The position numbers were made by a program, and so were the translations under genes. Under the pieces are notes generated by a model. That model had not been told where the DNA came from. It made no database searches and saw only the letters and a program-made list of their open reading frames with translations. From the NCBI GenBank assembly GCA_002900995.3, contig CM035305.1:1364001-1428000 (forward strand): a stretch of 64,000 nt of DNA, given 5' to 3'. This DNA comes from Ganoderma boninense. Taxonomy: Eukaryota; Basidiomycota; Agaricomycetes; Polyporales; Polyporaceae. This document shows positions 32,647-45,863 of this stretch, in pieces (positions within the stretch are counted from its first letter, which is position 1; the number at the start of each line of letters is the position of its first letter).

Positions 32647-35085
32647 ATGATCGCGGAGGTGCTGCTCGTTCTCGCTGGCCATTCTTCGTCACTCTTCCCA
32701 ACCGATCACACAGCCCATCCTGCCTTCGCGCCCCTCCTCCATCCCGGAGAAGAACAATGCCTAGAGTCCCTCGGACAGATCGCCCTACGCTACCGCAAGA
32801 TCAAGCAGGCCTGTGCTACCCTCTCTCGCACATCCTCACGTTACGTCTCAGCGCTCTGCGCAACGCTCAACAAGATCCTCAAGGACGAGTACGAGGTGCT
32901 CGTCGTAGAGACGGAGGCGAAGGTGCTGCAACGCGATAGCAGCCTTGTTGCGAGTGGATCTTTTGTGCCCCTTTCCTCCTTGCGCGCAATCTTTGCGGAG
33001 TGGGATGCACCGCTTGCATCTCTCGAGACCCTCGTCGACGACTTGCAGACCCAAGAGCACTGGCGGCCCGGACCTCTCATCGACCTCCTCCTCACGCGCT
33101 CACAGACCGGGATTCATCGTGTCTCTTCCATATATGCGCGACTTTCGGAGGCCGTCCAGCGTGTTTGGATAGCCCAACTGCAAGCTCTCTTGATCCACGG
33201 TACACTCTCTCCGAACGACCCTCTCGCGGACAAGAAGTACGTTCTGGTGGAAGGCGCCGCGCCTTCCTGCGTTTCCGCTCAATCTCGCGAGTCGATCACC
33301 TACGTCGGACGCGCCATTGGAACTGTCAAAGCTGCTAAGTGGGAGAAACAGTTCCCCAAGGATATTGCGCGGGAGCATACCAAGCTACTAAACACGGTTA
33401 TACCCCAGGACCAGTATGCATTTGATCGCGTCATCGCAGATATCCGAACGGCCGTGAGCGAATGGCTATGGTTGAATGTATTGACCCACAAAGATGTTGA
33501 CGAAGCGGTAGAGTCGCTGTGAGTACCATATGTGCCCCGACCATCGCACGACTAATCTATTGGATAACTTCGTAGAGCAAACTACTTCCTCCTCCGTAAC
33601 GGCGAGTTCGCCTTATCGCTTATTCGGGAGGTAGAGCGACTCAAATTGTCGAGGCTCACTGGAAGGTCGGTCCCAAGCACGATGATCCGCGAACAGGACC
33701 TCCATCTTGCCCTCCTACGCGCATCTCTTGGAACTACTGCCCAGCAGGACCCTTCCCTGGCTCACCTTCACTTCCGCCTCCCGACAGGACCCATACGACC
33801 CCTGCTACCTTCGCTTGCAGGTGGAGCAAAAGACTTGTCGACCTCACTTTCCAGCCCTACTGAACCTACATCCTTTGACGACCTGCTCCTTGGCACCCGC
33901 TCCTGCTTACCTACAGCGTCTCGTGGCCGCTCGACCTCTTCCTCCACGCATCAGATCTGCAGCTGTACGCCGCGCTCTTCTCGTACCTCTCCGCCCTCCG
34001 CAAGACGCACACACGTGTGCACACGTGCTGGACGGCGCTCTCGAACGCTCAACGTGCCCGGCGGCGATGGACTGGCTTAGGAGAGGGTGGGACCGCGGAG
34101 GACCTCGAGGTTCGGAAGCAGCTCCTCCGTTGTGGATGGGGCGTCGTGAGGGAGATGAACTGGTTCCTCGATACCCTATTGGGATACGTCATGACGGACG
34201 TGGTCGATGTCGAATTCAGACGGCTCAAAGGCCTTTTGTCTGGCCGTCCGACGGGCGGGATCGGTCGCCAGATGACAGGTAGCGGCCCTCTCGGGGCAGC
34301 GGCGGGCGCAGCTTCGGGTGGAGCGGCCGATGCCATAGGGGCCGTCCCGTTGGGAGCATCCAAGTCCGGGTCGACCATCCATCCATCAATAAGCACCGGC
34401 TCGAATCTATCGTCGGGTGCACCTCCGCTGGACTTTACAACGTTACGGAGCATGCATACGACCTACCTTGAGCGTCTGGTAACTGGGAGCTTGCTCGCCA
34501 ATCCGTCCCTGACGAACATCATCCGTATGATCTTGGAGGTGTGCGAGCGGTTCGCGGCACAAGTGGAGCGGTGGGGAGGCGATGTCCTCCCAGCTTTGCT
34601 CTTCGAGGGGAGCATTGCTACGGGTGGCAACAAAGTCGGCGATATGGTCACAGAGCGGTACACAATTGTGGGCGAGATCGATGAGGTGCGAGATCCGTCT
34701 TGGCTCTCCATTCCTCTGTTGTCACTGACAAGACTGATTCCCGCTTTTGTTTCAGACACTCCACAGCCTGCTCGATACATTCTATGAGCAGCTGTCGCTC
34801 TCGACGACCCTCCAGCCATTCTCTGCCGCGGCGGACGCGACGAAGTCTGGGCTCTACAATGCCAGCATGACGAACACGACTGGTTTTGGTTTCCACACGT
34901 TTGTCCGCGTGCGCCGCGGGAAACGCCTGGAGGGCGACGAAGAGGTACGGAGACACGTCGAGCGCCTTCTGCTTCGCCTTGATTTCAACGGCCAGTTCTC
35001 AAAGCGGTCGTCCAGGCGGCGGGGGACAAGGGAGGCTGCCCCACGCGAACAAGAGGATATCCTAAAGCAGGGTGGGCTGGCGTAG
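32647..35085 (+). CDS. Gamma-tubulin complex component GCP4, frame disrupted
   Basis: Spc97/Spc98-family protein of the gamma-tubulin ring complex at microtubule nucleation sites. The start MIAEVLLVLAGHSSSLF parallels animal GCP4 (MIHELLLALSGYPGSIF), which favours this ATG over the upstream one in the same frame. The first exon reads SLGQIALRYRKIKQACATLS and YVSALCATLNKILKDEYEVL, family-typical. After one intron come NYFLLRNGEFALSLIREVER, YSVSWPLDLFLHASDLQLY, FSYLSALRKTHTRVHTCW and VREMNWFLDTLLGYVMTDVV, then TLHSLLDTFYEQLSL. The C-terminus (about residues 650-770) has the LRLDFNGQFS end motif. One base appears to be missing in the CCC run at 33896-33898, between FDDLLLGT and LLLTYSV; there is no room for an intron. 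A Gly/Ala/Ser-rich insertion lies near 34260-34440. Confidence 0.9.
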
Positions 35086-35503
35086 GCCGACGCTTGAATA
35101 TGCTGTTGAAGAGACAGCGCACTGCCTTACGGACTGTTTGAGACCATTGATCTCTCAAGCCTTCAGGGATCATCAATTGTCTGAACCTTCTGTTCCGCTA
35201 TGCGTCTTGTAGACGCTCCCGCCTGGAATGGAGCGCCTCTCCTCAAAGCACGGTCAAAGGACGCACGGCTGCACAAAATTCTGTGTACGGCTTTTTCGCA
35301 CCCTTAACCGTTGCCCGCTTAGCTTGCCAGCTTTAGCCAGGCAGCCCTATATAACCGTCCCCCTCCTCACCATCGTCACTGTCGTCGCCGGTCACCGCTC
35401 ACACACAACCCTTGTCACCTCCCCCTGCACTCAGGTATGTAGTGGTATGCACGTCCCGTCTCCAATTTGCATTCTGACCGCTCCTCTCAGCATTTCATCT
35501 GCC
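35086..35503 (+). promoter_or_regulatory. Promoter and leader of LRR gene, with TATA box and UTR intron
   Basis: A canonical TATATAA lies at 35348-35354. The leader then contains a consensus intron at 35435-35490 (cag|gtatgt ... ctcag), so that cap to ATG is about 60-70 nt after splicing. This argues for the ATG at 35504 and against the longer open frame that begins upstream of the TATA box at 35228. Confidence 0.55.
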
Positions 35504-36946
35504 ATGGCGCATCTCCCCCAGGTCATTGCAACGTTCCAAGCCATATCGATCGCTGGGAGGACTATGTCCCGCGAGGAGTACCCAACTCTTGCCCATGCCG
35601 TCGCCCTCCCCCCGCCTCGGCTTCGTACACTTCAATGCGACTTCCTAATGCCCCATGACTTTGCGTTACCCGATACTGAGTTGCAGAGGCTGCTGAAGGA
35701 CCAATTCGTTCTCGAGCGTCTCGACCTCCGCATGGTGCCTCTCAATACGCAGGACCGGGTACACACTCTCAACATTACCGGCTGGCAGATGTTCACCCTC
35801 CAGTCGCTTCACGTCTATGGCTTCTTCCCGAGGGGCCTCGGCCAATCGCCCAACGGTATGGGCAACGAGTTCCATAACCTGACCTCCTTGACGCTGGGTC
35901 GAGTGGATGGTTTGGCCCCTCAGACCACGGTTTCGGACTTCTTCGCTGCCGCCAGAACATGGAACAACCTCCAGTCGCTCACGGTCGACCACTACAGCCG
36001 GCTCATGGTCGATCCTAACGACCTTCCCCAGCACTTCGCTCCCCTCCCGATGCTGGAGACGTTGTCTTTGACAGACGAACCGGCCTGGATCTCCAAATTC
36101 CTCACCTACATCGGCGCACCCATCCTCGTCTCTCTTCATCTCCACACATCCGTCATCTTCAGCGTCAATCCCACTGCCGTCGCCGCCGTCCTGACGTCCT
36201 GGCTCCCGCAGGACCCGGAAGTTCAGGACGCTCGGGTGTTCTCGTTGCTACGTGCGGTCAGTAACGTTGCCGTCCACATGGGCGAAAACGAGTACCAGCC
36301 GATGCGGATCGTGGGAGCCGCCACCACAAGCAATCCCATCGTCACTCTCGGGGTGGATGTCCAGCGGCCTTTTGGGATGGACGACGCGACGTGGAGAGGC
36401 CAATACGCTGCTTGGTCGCGGTCCACCTATGCCCTCGGGTCGGTCCTTAGGGGCCTCCCTAATATGTTCCCGAGCACCGCCGTGTCCGTTCTCGAAGTTA
36501 GCGGCGATTTCGACAGTGTCTCGGACGCCCCTTGGCTCGTGCTCTTGCAGCAGTATTCGGAGCTTTCGGACATCAAGATCCACGCTCGCGGCAGCCATGG
36601 CGTAGAGGAGCTCTTCCCTGCTCTTCTCAGACGAGACAGGGATGATCGGGACGTGGTCTGTCCTAACCTGAGTAGTATCGTCGTCGAAGATGCGAGGTAC
36701 TCCCAGGCGTTCCTCCCCAGGGTGGAACAAGCTCTGAAGGATCGGGCAGACGCCATGCTCGCGTACATACGGCTGAAACTGGTGTGCTCGCATGAAGAGT
36801 ACGCGAGGGACTTCTCCGAGGAGGGGCCGATGGTCGTCACAAGGTTGAACCGCGCTGAAGGCAGCACTGTGGGTAGTTTCAACATCGAAATCTCGGAACC
36901 GGGTGTCAATGGCACCTGTTTCTTCGCCTATGGCAAACGTTCATGA
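35504..36946 (+). CDS. LRR / F-box-like protein (paralogue 1)
   Basis: Intronless coding region of about 480 residues starting MAHLPQVIATFQAISIAG. Irregular leucine-rich repeats run through the first two thirds, e.g. LRTLQCDFLMP, LERLDLRMVPLN, LQSLHVYGFFP, LTSLTLGRVDG, LQSLTVDHYS and LETLSLTDEP. A C-terminal segment with CPNLSSIVVEDARYSQAF and FNIEISEPG follows. The arrangement is that of the large, fast-evolving basidiomycete F-box/LRR group (candidate SCF ubiquitin-ligase receptors), but no N-terminal F-box is visible. The next gene is a diverged tandem paralogue: PWLVLLQQYSELSDIKI aligns with SWVGVFQAYPALEELVV, and VVCPNLSSIVVEDARYS with VLCQKLRRVAVSGALYS. Function is not determinable. Confidence 0.75.
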   Translation: MAHLPQVIATFQAISIAGRTMSREEYPTLAHAVALPPPRLRTLQCDFLMPHDFALPDTELQRLLKDQFVLERLDLRMVPLNTQDRVHTLNITGWQMFTLQSLHVYGFFPRGLGQSPNGMGNEFHNLTSLTLGRVDGLAPQTTVSDFFAAARTWNNLQSLTVDHYSRLMVDPNDLPQHFAPLPMLETLSLTDEPAWISKFLTYIGAPILVSLHLHTSVIFSVNPTAVAAVLTSWLPQDPEVQDARVFSLLRAVSNVAVHMGENEYQPMRIVGAATTSNPIVTLGVDVQRPFGMDDATWRGQYAAWSRSTYALGSVLRGLPNMFPSTAVSVLEVSGDFDSVSDAPWLVLLQQYSELSDIKIHARGSHGVEELFPALLRRDRDDRDVVCPNLSSIVVEDARYSQAFLPRVEQALKDRADAMLAYIRLKLVCSHEEYARDFSEEGPMVVTRLNRAEGSTVGSFNIEISEPGVNGTCFFAYGKRS

Positions 36947-37836
36947 GGTTGGAGCATGCAGGACGAGATATGTAGTACTAGTGTGGTTTTGACTCTCTAC
37001 CCGTGACTTGTGTGTACAGTAGCATCGTCGATCATGTTTATATCCTTACGCCGAATCCATTTTGTTCATGGTTATCTTTCACATACTCACCCACAACGTC
37101 GTGTCTAGGTGGTTAGAAACATTGCCGGTGCGGACCCGCCTAACTGAGCGGCGAGCACCACGTGGCCGGTGGCGCTCAGCAGTGTGCATAGCTCTGCTGC
37201 TCATCCGTACCGGTGCCGTGTACGTGCATGTGCAGCCGAATTGACATTGACCTGTACCCCTTCGCTCCTTGGACTTCCTTACAACAGCAGAATCACTATT
37301 GGATGTGTGGATGTGGGTAGGTCTACCCGGTTTCTTTACCAGCTCCACATACAACTGAATCCACAAACTTTGAGCCGGCTCAGCAAGTCCCGGAAGATCA
37401 GCGCCACTGACCATGGCCAGCGCAGTAAGTACGCATGTTCTTGTTGGGAACATGGACAAGAATGCCCTCCGTTGTTGTCCCAGAGAACGGTTATCGATCG
37501 CTCCCGCCTTTTTGTTTCCCCGCCCGTCTCCAATAGGGGATGGAAGTGGCTCCCTTTCGCAACGCTAATTGTGTTTCCTCTTCACGAGACAGATATAGTG
37601 CGTCGTTCCGCCGTTTGGCAAGTTGCCACACAAAATCTCCATACCATGATATATTGCCTCTTAGTGAGTGAGTGGCGTAGGTCCCGCGAGGCGGCCGAGG
37701 CGTGTTGCTCATTATCCGCCATTTACAAAATCTTTGTCGTTTGGCCACGGAGGCATGGTGATCAAAGCGGGTGGCCACCTCGCGTCTCTTTGACCGGCGA
37801 TGGCTGATGACCCTCTATATATCTCGCGACACTTCA
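36947..37836. other. Intergenic between tandem LRR paralogues
   Basis: About 890 bases. A TATA-like TATATAT sits at 37816-37822. I see no F-box motif in any frame that could be spliced onto the following gene, and no other recognisable gene. Confidence 0.4.
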
Positions 37837-39432
37837 ATGGTTCCCGGCAGCACCAGACCTCCTCCTCTATTTCACGTGAATGATGGCTTTACTTCAGAAC
37901 GCTCAAGGTTCATATGTTTCGAGATGCTCATGAGTTTGCAACAACCTCTGACCTTCTATCGTGTAGGTATCCCCGCCTTCTCCGAAGGCTCTATCGATCC
38001 CAAGACTCGTCACTCTATCACCCGGACGCGGTCCCAGCATGGCATTCTCGAAGCTAGGGATTCGAACGTCTCCATAGATCCCCCACCGACTCCCCCAGCC
38101 TACTCAACTGCCTCCTTGACGGAGGTGAAAGCGATCTGCAAGTCTCCAAGCGACCTTTACGACGGCAAACTACAGAAAGTCCTTGATCTCGCCGAGAACA
38201 GCTGCAGGCATACGCTAGAAAAGGCGGTGATCATAATGCCCCGCACCGACGCTGACCCCTCCCCAGTCTACCAGCATCCTGTATACGCCGACCGCTTTCC
38301 AGCTCTGCACTCCCTGCACATCGCGGGGCTCTTTCCCACCGCGCCCACGATGCGCACCTTCCGCCATCTGCGCCACCTACGACTCTACAACCTCCATCGA
38401 AGTCTGCACGAAAGCCTGATGTCGCTCCACCAATTCATCGACGTCCTGGGGACGTGGACCCAGCTGGAGGAGCTGGAGCTCTGGGGGTACTTCCCCGCCC
38501 TCGCTTTCAAGCAAGGAGAGCCCCAGCACCCAATCGTCGCTCTCCCGACTCTCCGCAAGCTGAGGATCGCGGACGTCCCCCAGTTCTTCGCCGTGCTGCT
38601 CCCCTGCCTGCGCCTGCAGCCGACCGCCCACGTCCACCTCATCTCCCAGCACCACGATCCCGCATACCCCGACACCTTCAACGACGTGTTCTGGCCGTTC
38701 ACCTTCAACGGCCGCCGCAACAAGTTCCCCGTCCTCAACGAGGCCACCGAGGTCGCGGTCACCACCGCGAGCCCGGAGGAGGGGACCGAAGACTTCGCGC
38801 TGCGCATCGCAGGGCACGGCGCGCGGGGCGGCAGCTTCACGCTCGACGTCCAGAGCGTCGCGCCGCTCAGCCTTGACACGGACCGCGACTTCCGCTGGAA
38901 GGCCGCCGACTGGGCCCTGCAGGCAGCCCCGATCCTCTTCCCGAGCGGCGCGCGCATGCGCACGGTGCGCTGCACGGCGAACCTTCGCGAGGTGGCGGAG
39001 AAGAGCTGGGTCGGGGTGTTCCAGGCGTACCCCGCGCTCGAGGAGCTCGTCGTCGACGGGAGCGGCACGGACTCGGAATCGAAGGAATTCGGACTGCTGT
39101 TCGCCGCACTGGGCGGGCCCGTGCGCGAGACGAACGTCCTGTGCCAGAAGCTGCGGCGCGTCGCGGTGAGCGGCGCACTGTACTCGCCAAAGTTCATGGA
39201 GGGGGTCGCGCGGTGCTTCCACCAACGGCAGTACAACTCGAGCGGAGCGGCCACGCGGACGGCGTTGCAGCTGGGAGTGGTGGTCTGCGACTACGCGTAC
39301 CCGCCGGAGCACCAGGGTCGCGATATCGCGAAGTTGAAGGGGTTGGGAGCCGATGCGGATATCTTTGCGGAGAGCGCCGTGGATGTCATGAGTATGTTGT
39401 CGAAATATCTCCCAGCAGAACAAGAGTTGTAG
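37837..39432 (+). CDS. LRR / F-box-like protein (paralogue 2)
   Basis: Second member of the tandem pair, open without introns to the stop. The open frame extends upstream to 37771, and the start is uncertain: MVPGST at 37837 and MLMSLQQ at 37924 are the candidates nearest the TATA-like box. The conserved part begins about SLTEVKAICKSPSDLYDG. Leucine-rich repeats include LHSLHIAGLFP, LRHLRLYNLH, LEELELWGYFP and LRKLRIADVP; the C-terminal region has SWVGVFQAYPALEELVVDG and QKLRRVAVSGALYSPKF. Third codon positions are very GC-rich, which opens a long antisense frame (38377-39423) that is not a gene. No F-box is seen. Identity with paralogue 1 is low but collinear. Confidence 0.7.
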   Translation: MVPGSTRPPPLFHVNDGFTSERSRFICFEMLMSLQQPLTFYRVGIPAFSEGSIDPKTRHSITRTRSQHGILEARDSNVSIDPPPTPPAYSTASLTEVKAICKSPSDLYDGKLQKVLDLAENSCRHTLEKAVIIMPRTDADPSPVYQHPVYADRFPALHSLHIAGLFPTAPTMRTFRHLRHLRLYNLHRSLHESLMSLHQFIDVLGTWTQLEELELWGYFPALAFKQGEPQHPIVALPTLRKLRIADVPQFFAVLLPCLRLQPTAHVHLISQHHDPAYPDTFNDVFWPFTFNGRRNKFPVLNEATEVAVTTASPEEGTEDFALRIAGHGARGGSFTLDVQSVAPLSLDTDRDFRWKAADWALQAAPILFPSGARMRTVRCTANLREVAEKSWVGVFQAYPALEELVVDGSGTDSESKEFGLLFAALGGPVRETNVLCQKLRRVAVSGALYSPKFMEGVARCFHQRQYNSSGAATRTALQLGVVVCDYAYPPEHQGRDIAKLKGLGADADIFAESAVDVMSMLSKYLPAEQEL

Positions 39433-39722
39433 GTTGGTTACAGTTACATCGAATGTACAGTATTATACTTACCTTCAGCCTTCATCTCCGGCTACTAATA
39501 AACCACGATAATTTGACATGGCGCATAACGAATCATGTCCCGGCAAAGGGACAATGGCGTGCAAAAACGAGAGGTTTTCGCCCATTGGCCAGCCAAGACT
39601 GGCATCTCGAGCACGAACGCAGTACATATTTCCAAAAAGGATAATAACGATACACGATAATGTATGGCCGTGGTCGTGGCCGTCGTAGATCGTCGTCAGG
39701 TCATCAGGTATACAAGCACGAA

Positions 39723-42165
39723 TCATGGCGTAGGCGGGGGCGGCTCCCGCAAAATCTCCTCCGCGCGTAACCTCTCCGCCTCCGTAAACACAGAAGGCAT
39801 CGTCCGTGACCGCGTCGCAGCAGCGTCCTCGTCGCCCTGTACAGTGACAGTAGGCCTCGACAGCGACCCAGTACCGGGAGGCCGGACGTCTGGAGCGGAG
39901 GCGGCCGACCGTCCATCAGGCTCGAAGCGCACACTCGGTCGCCGTGTAACTTCCTCGGGGCTTGCGGTCAGTAGCGGTGACGTCACAAGCTCGCCGCTAC
40001 CAAGGAACCGCGCAGAGCGCGTACCGCTCCTGCTTTGGGTCGGCGACTGCCCGTTCGGTGGCGACGAGGAGTCAATTGTCGACAGCGAGATGGGGCTCTC
40101 GAGCGTCTGCGGCAACCCCGAAATCGGCGCTGCCGTCGCCTCGACCGTGATGCTCTGTGGCTTCTCGTTCTCCGAGACGTCAGGCAGGGTTGAGTGCGTG
40201 CGATGCGGTGAGCGCGACTGCTCCGCCCGGCGGCCCAAGAACATCTGGAACCACGTCGGACGCGGCCCGGGGGAGAGCGAGTTCCTGCGCTGCGACGTGG
40301 TGACATGCGCGTCCTGGCTGAGGCTGTGGAGGCTGTTTGCGTTCGTCGAGACGGACAACCGACTACGCGTCGCGCTCGCGTTTGAAAGGGCCGTTGCTCT
40401 TCTGCGTGCGCGGATGATGGTCCCGATAGCCCCGCCAGTCATGCGTAGGGAGTCGAGGCCAGGCTCTTCCGTGCGCGCAATGATCGCGCGTTTCTCGTCT
40501 ACAAGGTCGACGTCAGAGTCGGAGTCGTGGGAGGGCCTCGCTTCAATATCAATATCATGGGTAGACTGCGTCGTTGTGGGGGTGGGTTCTTGCAACTGTT
40601 CTTGCTCGGAGGTCCGAGAGCGGATGTGTTGGGAGAGCCGGGAACGCCGAGAGCGCAGCGTCCCACCGCGGGTGAGCTCGAGTCCGTGAGCTGCGAGTGG
40701 GTCTGCTTCTTGCTTAGCGGCCTCAAGAAGCAAGGTAGTGTGTTCATCAACCTGAATACATGCGGGATCAGGGGCCGTTAGATTGAAGTCTAACATGAAT
40801 GCATACGTTTGCGAGTTGACGGGGGTCAATTTTGGTCATCTGTAAGATGATAATCCCAGTGCATATGACGGCAAATGCGAGAACAATCGTGATTATTTGG
40901 GACGCGCTAGCCTTCAGACCCTGATACAGGATTACCGATGTAACCAAGGTACAAAAGGTGACTGTACAGACGCTTGTCAGTCAATCCGCCCACAGATCTC
41001 GTAGTTGGACTTACAAGTGACATAGTATGTCGGCGTAACTATGCGGTCATTCTGGTCAGCCAGTAGTGACTATGAAGTCTACAATATGCCATACCCATCG
41101 CTGCAGAAATAATATATTCATAAGCGCCCGTGATGCGATAAAGAAAGAACGTTTCAGGTACATACCGGTGTTGAACATTGCTAACGCGACATTGAGGTAA
41201 TAGATCTCCGTGACTGGGTTGGAACCGATGTTAGATCCTGTCGAGCTACAAACAGTAGGTGCCTTACGAAGAGTGACTATGACGAATCCCAGCAAGAAAT
41301 AGATGAACCAATTCTTGAACTAAAGGACTATGAGCAACACTCAGCAGAGCACGATTGAAAGGACTTGCCTGGTTATCACCACGTATGGACGTGACAATGG
41401 ATGCGCCAAGGCCTTGCGTACAACTCACGCTCAGCCCTCCAATTAAACTGCATACGCCCTGGTCAAGAACGTGCGTAAGCCTCTGATGTCGCAAAAATAG
41501 CTCGAACCTCAGCGGAGCTCACCAAGTAGGGCATCATGCTTCGTTTCCCATACCGAGGTGCGACCCACAGGGCGAGGAACACAGCGACCGCAATGACTAC
41601 GCCACCGTACGCGAGGAACCATGGAGCGAGGAAGAGGTGCTTGAACCCTTCGATGGTGGACACGCTTTGTTCCTCCGGACCGTTCAAGGCAAGGATGGAC
41701 GCTCCGAGCAAACACTGAATGGAAGATATCCAGCCGAAGAGCGACAGCCGTTCCTTGAGGAAGAAGTGGGATAGGATGGAGGAAATAACGACAGAGAGCG
41801 CGCCCATGGGTGTCTAGAAGCGCATGTTGCAGATGGTAGGTGAAAGGACGAGCACGCCGCGGAGGGGGGACGTACCACGATGATAGCCTCAACGAATGCA
41901 TACGCGCCGAAGTTGCAAAGCTCTCCGAGAATCATAATGATCATCCCAGTCCACCACATGGGCTGAGGAACAGGGATTGAGTACCGAAAATGCAACGCGC
42001 AACTGCTTGCAGACGCACCGACTTGAGATAAGCGACGCCCTCGCCCGCAACATGACCTTTCTGAGAGCTCAGCAGTCCCTTCTTCTTGAACACGAAGGAG
42101 GAGCCGATAAGCACTCCTGAGCCGATAGCGAGCACGACGCCGACGCTGGTATTCACCGGGACCAT
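39723..42165 (-). CDS. NIPA-type magnesium transporter with long C-terminal tail
   Basis: Multi-pass membrane protein of the NIPA/DUF803 family, proposed Mg2+ transporters of plasma or endosomal membranes. The start is MVPVNTSVGVVLAIGSGVLI then GSSFVFKKKGLL, the family N-terminus. Following exons give MWWTGMIIMILGELCNFGAY, FVEAIIVTPMGALSVVISSI, LSHFFLKERLSLFGW, LIGGLSVSCTQGLG, EIYYLNVALAMFNT, and VTPTYYVTFTFCTLVTSVIL, in family order, about nine helices. ICTGIIILQMTKIDPRQLAN is followed by an intron and VDEHTTLLLEAAKQEADP. From there about 330 residues of Ser/Thr/Arg-rich, probably disordered cytosolic tail follow, ending REPPPPTP. At least seven introns. The tail is much longer than in animal NIPA proteins. 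Confidence 0.9.
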
Positions 42166-44057
42166 CGTCAGGCTTCCCGTCCATGGTTTGGAGCAGAGGC
42201 ATATAAAAGGGACTTACACGCGGTACTGGGATGGCTGGCTTGGGTCTGAAGACATCGCCAGAACGCCCAGCGGCCCGCGCAGCTCGAAGAGACTAGTTGA
42301 AGGGCGGAGCGGATGAAGAGCGTGAAGCCAGTCGAGCCAAGAGGAGAGGGGATGAAGGGATGGGAAGGAGGCCCAAGAAGGTTTGTTGTCGGGGGAGATG
42401 CACGTCGGGTACTATGGCAGCCGAGAATCGAGCAGGTCAGAGCTCAGCCTCTGGTGTACTATATTGGTGGGGCCGCGGGCCTGGCTGCTTCCGGCTACCA
42501 CCTTCCGATGGCCAGGTGACCCTCCATGAGCTCATCGCTCCAAGAGACGGCGGGCTCGGGCGCAGCAGCTCATCTTGAGCTTGAACGTCGGGGAGGCTCT
42601 TCAAGCTCAGAACGGGCACCCATGCGGTGATGGAGGTCGAGTGAAAGGGTGTGTCCGCAGTCTGACGCAAGCAGCGGCAGAGGAGTCCGTGCTTACATAT
42701 GGGGTCCTCTCTCAGGCTGGAGCGCTCCTCGTGTATTGACTTTAACCTCACGTCCTACCTCCGCTGCTACACTCACCATCCGTTCCTAAGTAGTTGCCTG
42801 CGTGGCTCGGAATTGTGCATATGCAACATTTCCTTCAGCTCTCTACCGAACAGGTTTCCATCGCCTGCATTCGGGTGTTTTCTTGGTCTCCTAGGCGAAA
42901 AACTCTCGTCCTGAACTACGGTCGTATAGACTCGACCTGCGGAACTATCTGCCCTGAGTAGATTAAGGCTAGCTCATGGACAAGATGGAAGGATACACTG
43001 CGGTAGGTAAGTATTTGGTTAAAGTCGGCCAGGGACAGAGGAAGACTGTCGCCTTGAAAGACAGGCTCAAGGCTCTCCGTCCTCGACCTGTCCACAACCG
43101 TCCACCAAATTGATAGGTTCGTCTGCGATGCCGAAAATCAGTCTATTGCTCAACGAGACTAACTGATTTTTTTAAACTTCTGCTGACCAGACAAGTGACA
43201 GCACCGTATGGACTAGTAGACATGCTCGCCTCTCATCCGAAGGGTCTCTCAACGTCTGAGGCTCAGATCGCGATGTCTGGTCCTCGTGCAAGATTGCAAA
43301 CCAATTCGGAAAGCTCAGGATTTACTGTACTATTCACCAAAACTTCGTCGCGGCAAGCGTGTGCGGTAAGCTGGAACGTCTTGCTTGGGTATGCCAGGGA
43401 ACCGACAGGGAGTGCACGCGATGAAAATTGGGGGTGCTCCTTGGCGTTGAAATTGGGATTAGTAGACCCGAAAGATCTTCAGGAATTATAGTCACCTATG
43501 GCGATCTTTGGTTCTTTTCGTTCCGGTGATGGACTGACACTACAAGTAGAGAAGGCCTGAAAGTGTGTGAACTATATATTTGGACCAATTCTGTTGCTGG
43601 TTCTTGAGAGGTACTCATTTGTTTCTGCATGCAGCTGGAATATGTCGGACTAGTTTTGCTTAAGCTCGGAGAAGGTCGCAAGGAGTCGAGTTTAAGAGGG
43701 CAGATTTCCTGCTTGAGTAGGAGCGATGGTTCGCTACTGCCTGGGACCATCCTTCCTCGCAACTCCAAGTCCCTAGACTCGCTGTGGACCCTCCTGTGAA
43801 CTCTCAACTGCGAACTGCGACAGAAAAGCGGAGTAAACGTTGGGTCAACCCGCTCGCAAGAATTGTGAAGTGCATTGATGTGATCACGTGATAGACTCCA
43901 ATGACTCAAGTCGAGTGGAAGTTTTGCTGCTTCTTCAAAAGCCGTCCAAGCCGCCCTCCTTCATCATAGCACTCCGCCTTCCCCGCCCACCTGTCCTTGT
44001 CCTTCCCCACATTTCCCCACACTTCCTCGCGCCCCTTAACCTCCAAAAGACACCACC
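42166..44057. other. Long gap, no gene recognised; homocitrate synthase promoter at right
   Basis: About 1.9 kb between two divergent starts. No frame shows a family resemblance; the longest (near 43195-43491 and 43496-43909) are short and mixed. The last 130 bases before 44058 are C/T-rich leader ending in caccaccATG. Confidence 0.4.

Positions 44058-45863
<1,806 letters not shown>

Noticed and set aside
35228..35503. Upstream start of the first LRR gene
   Set aside because: The extension lies upstream of the TATA box at 35348 and crosses a good UTR intron at 35435-35490.
38377..39423. 348-codon open frame on the minus strand
   Set aside because: Antisense to the second LRR paralogue in its most GC-rich part; the composition (Arg, Val, Glu, Leu) is that of a complementary shadow.
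39664..40689. 341-codon plus-strand frame
   Set aside because: Antisense to the disordered NIPA tail, which is joined by clean splice signals to the transporter domain.
42166..44057. Mobile element or gene in the long gap
   Set aside because: No terminal repeats, transposase or reverse-transcriptase motifs, and no long frame were found.
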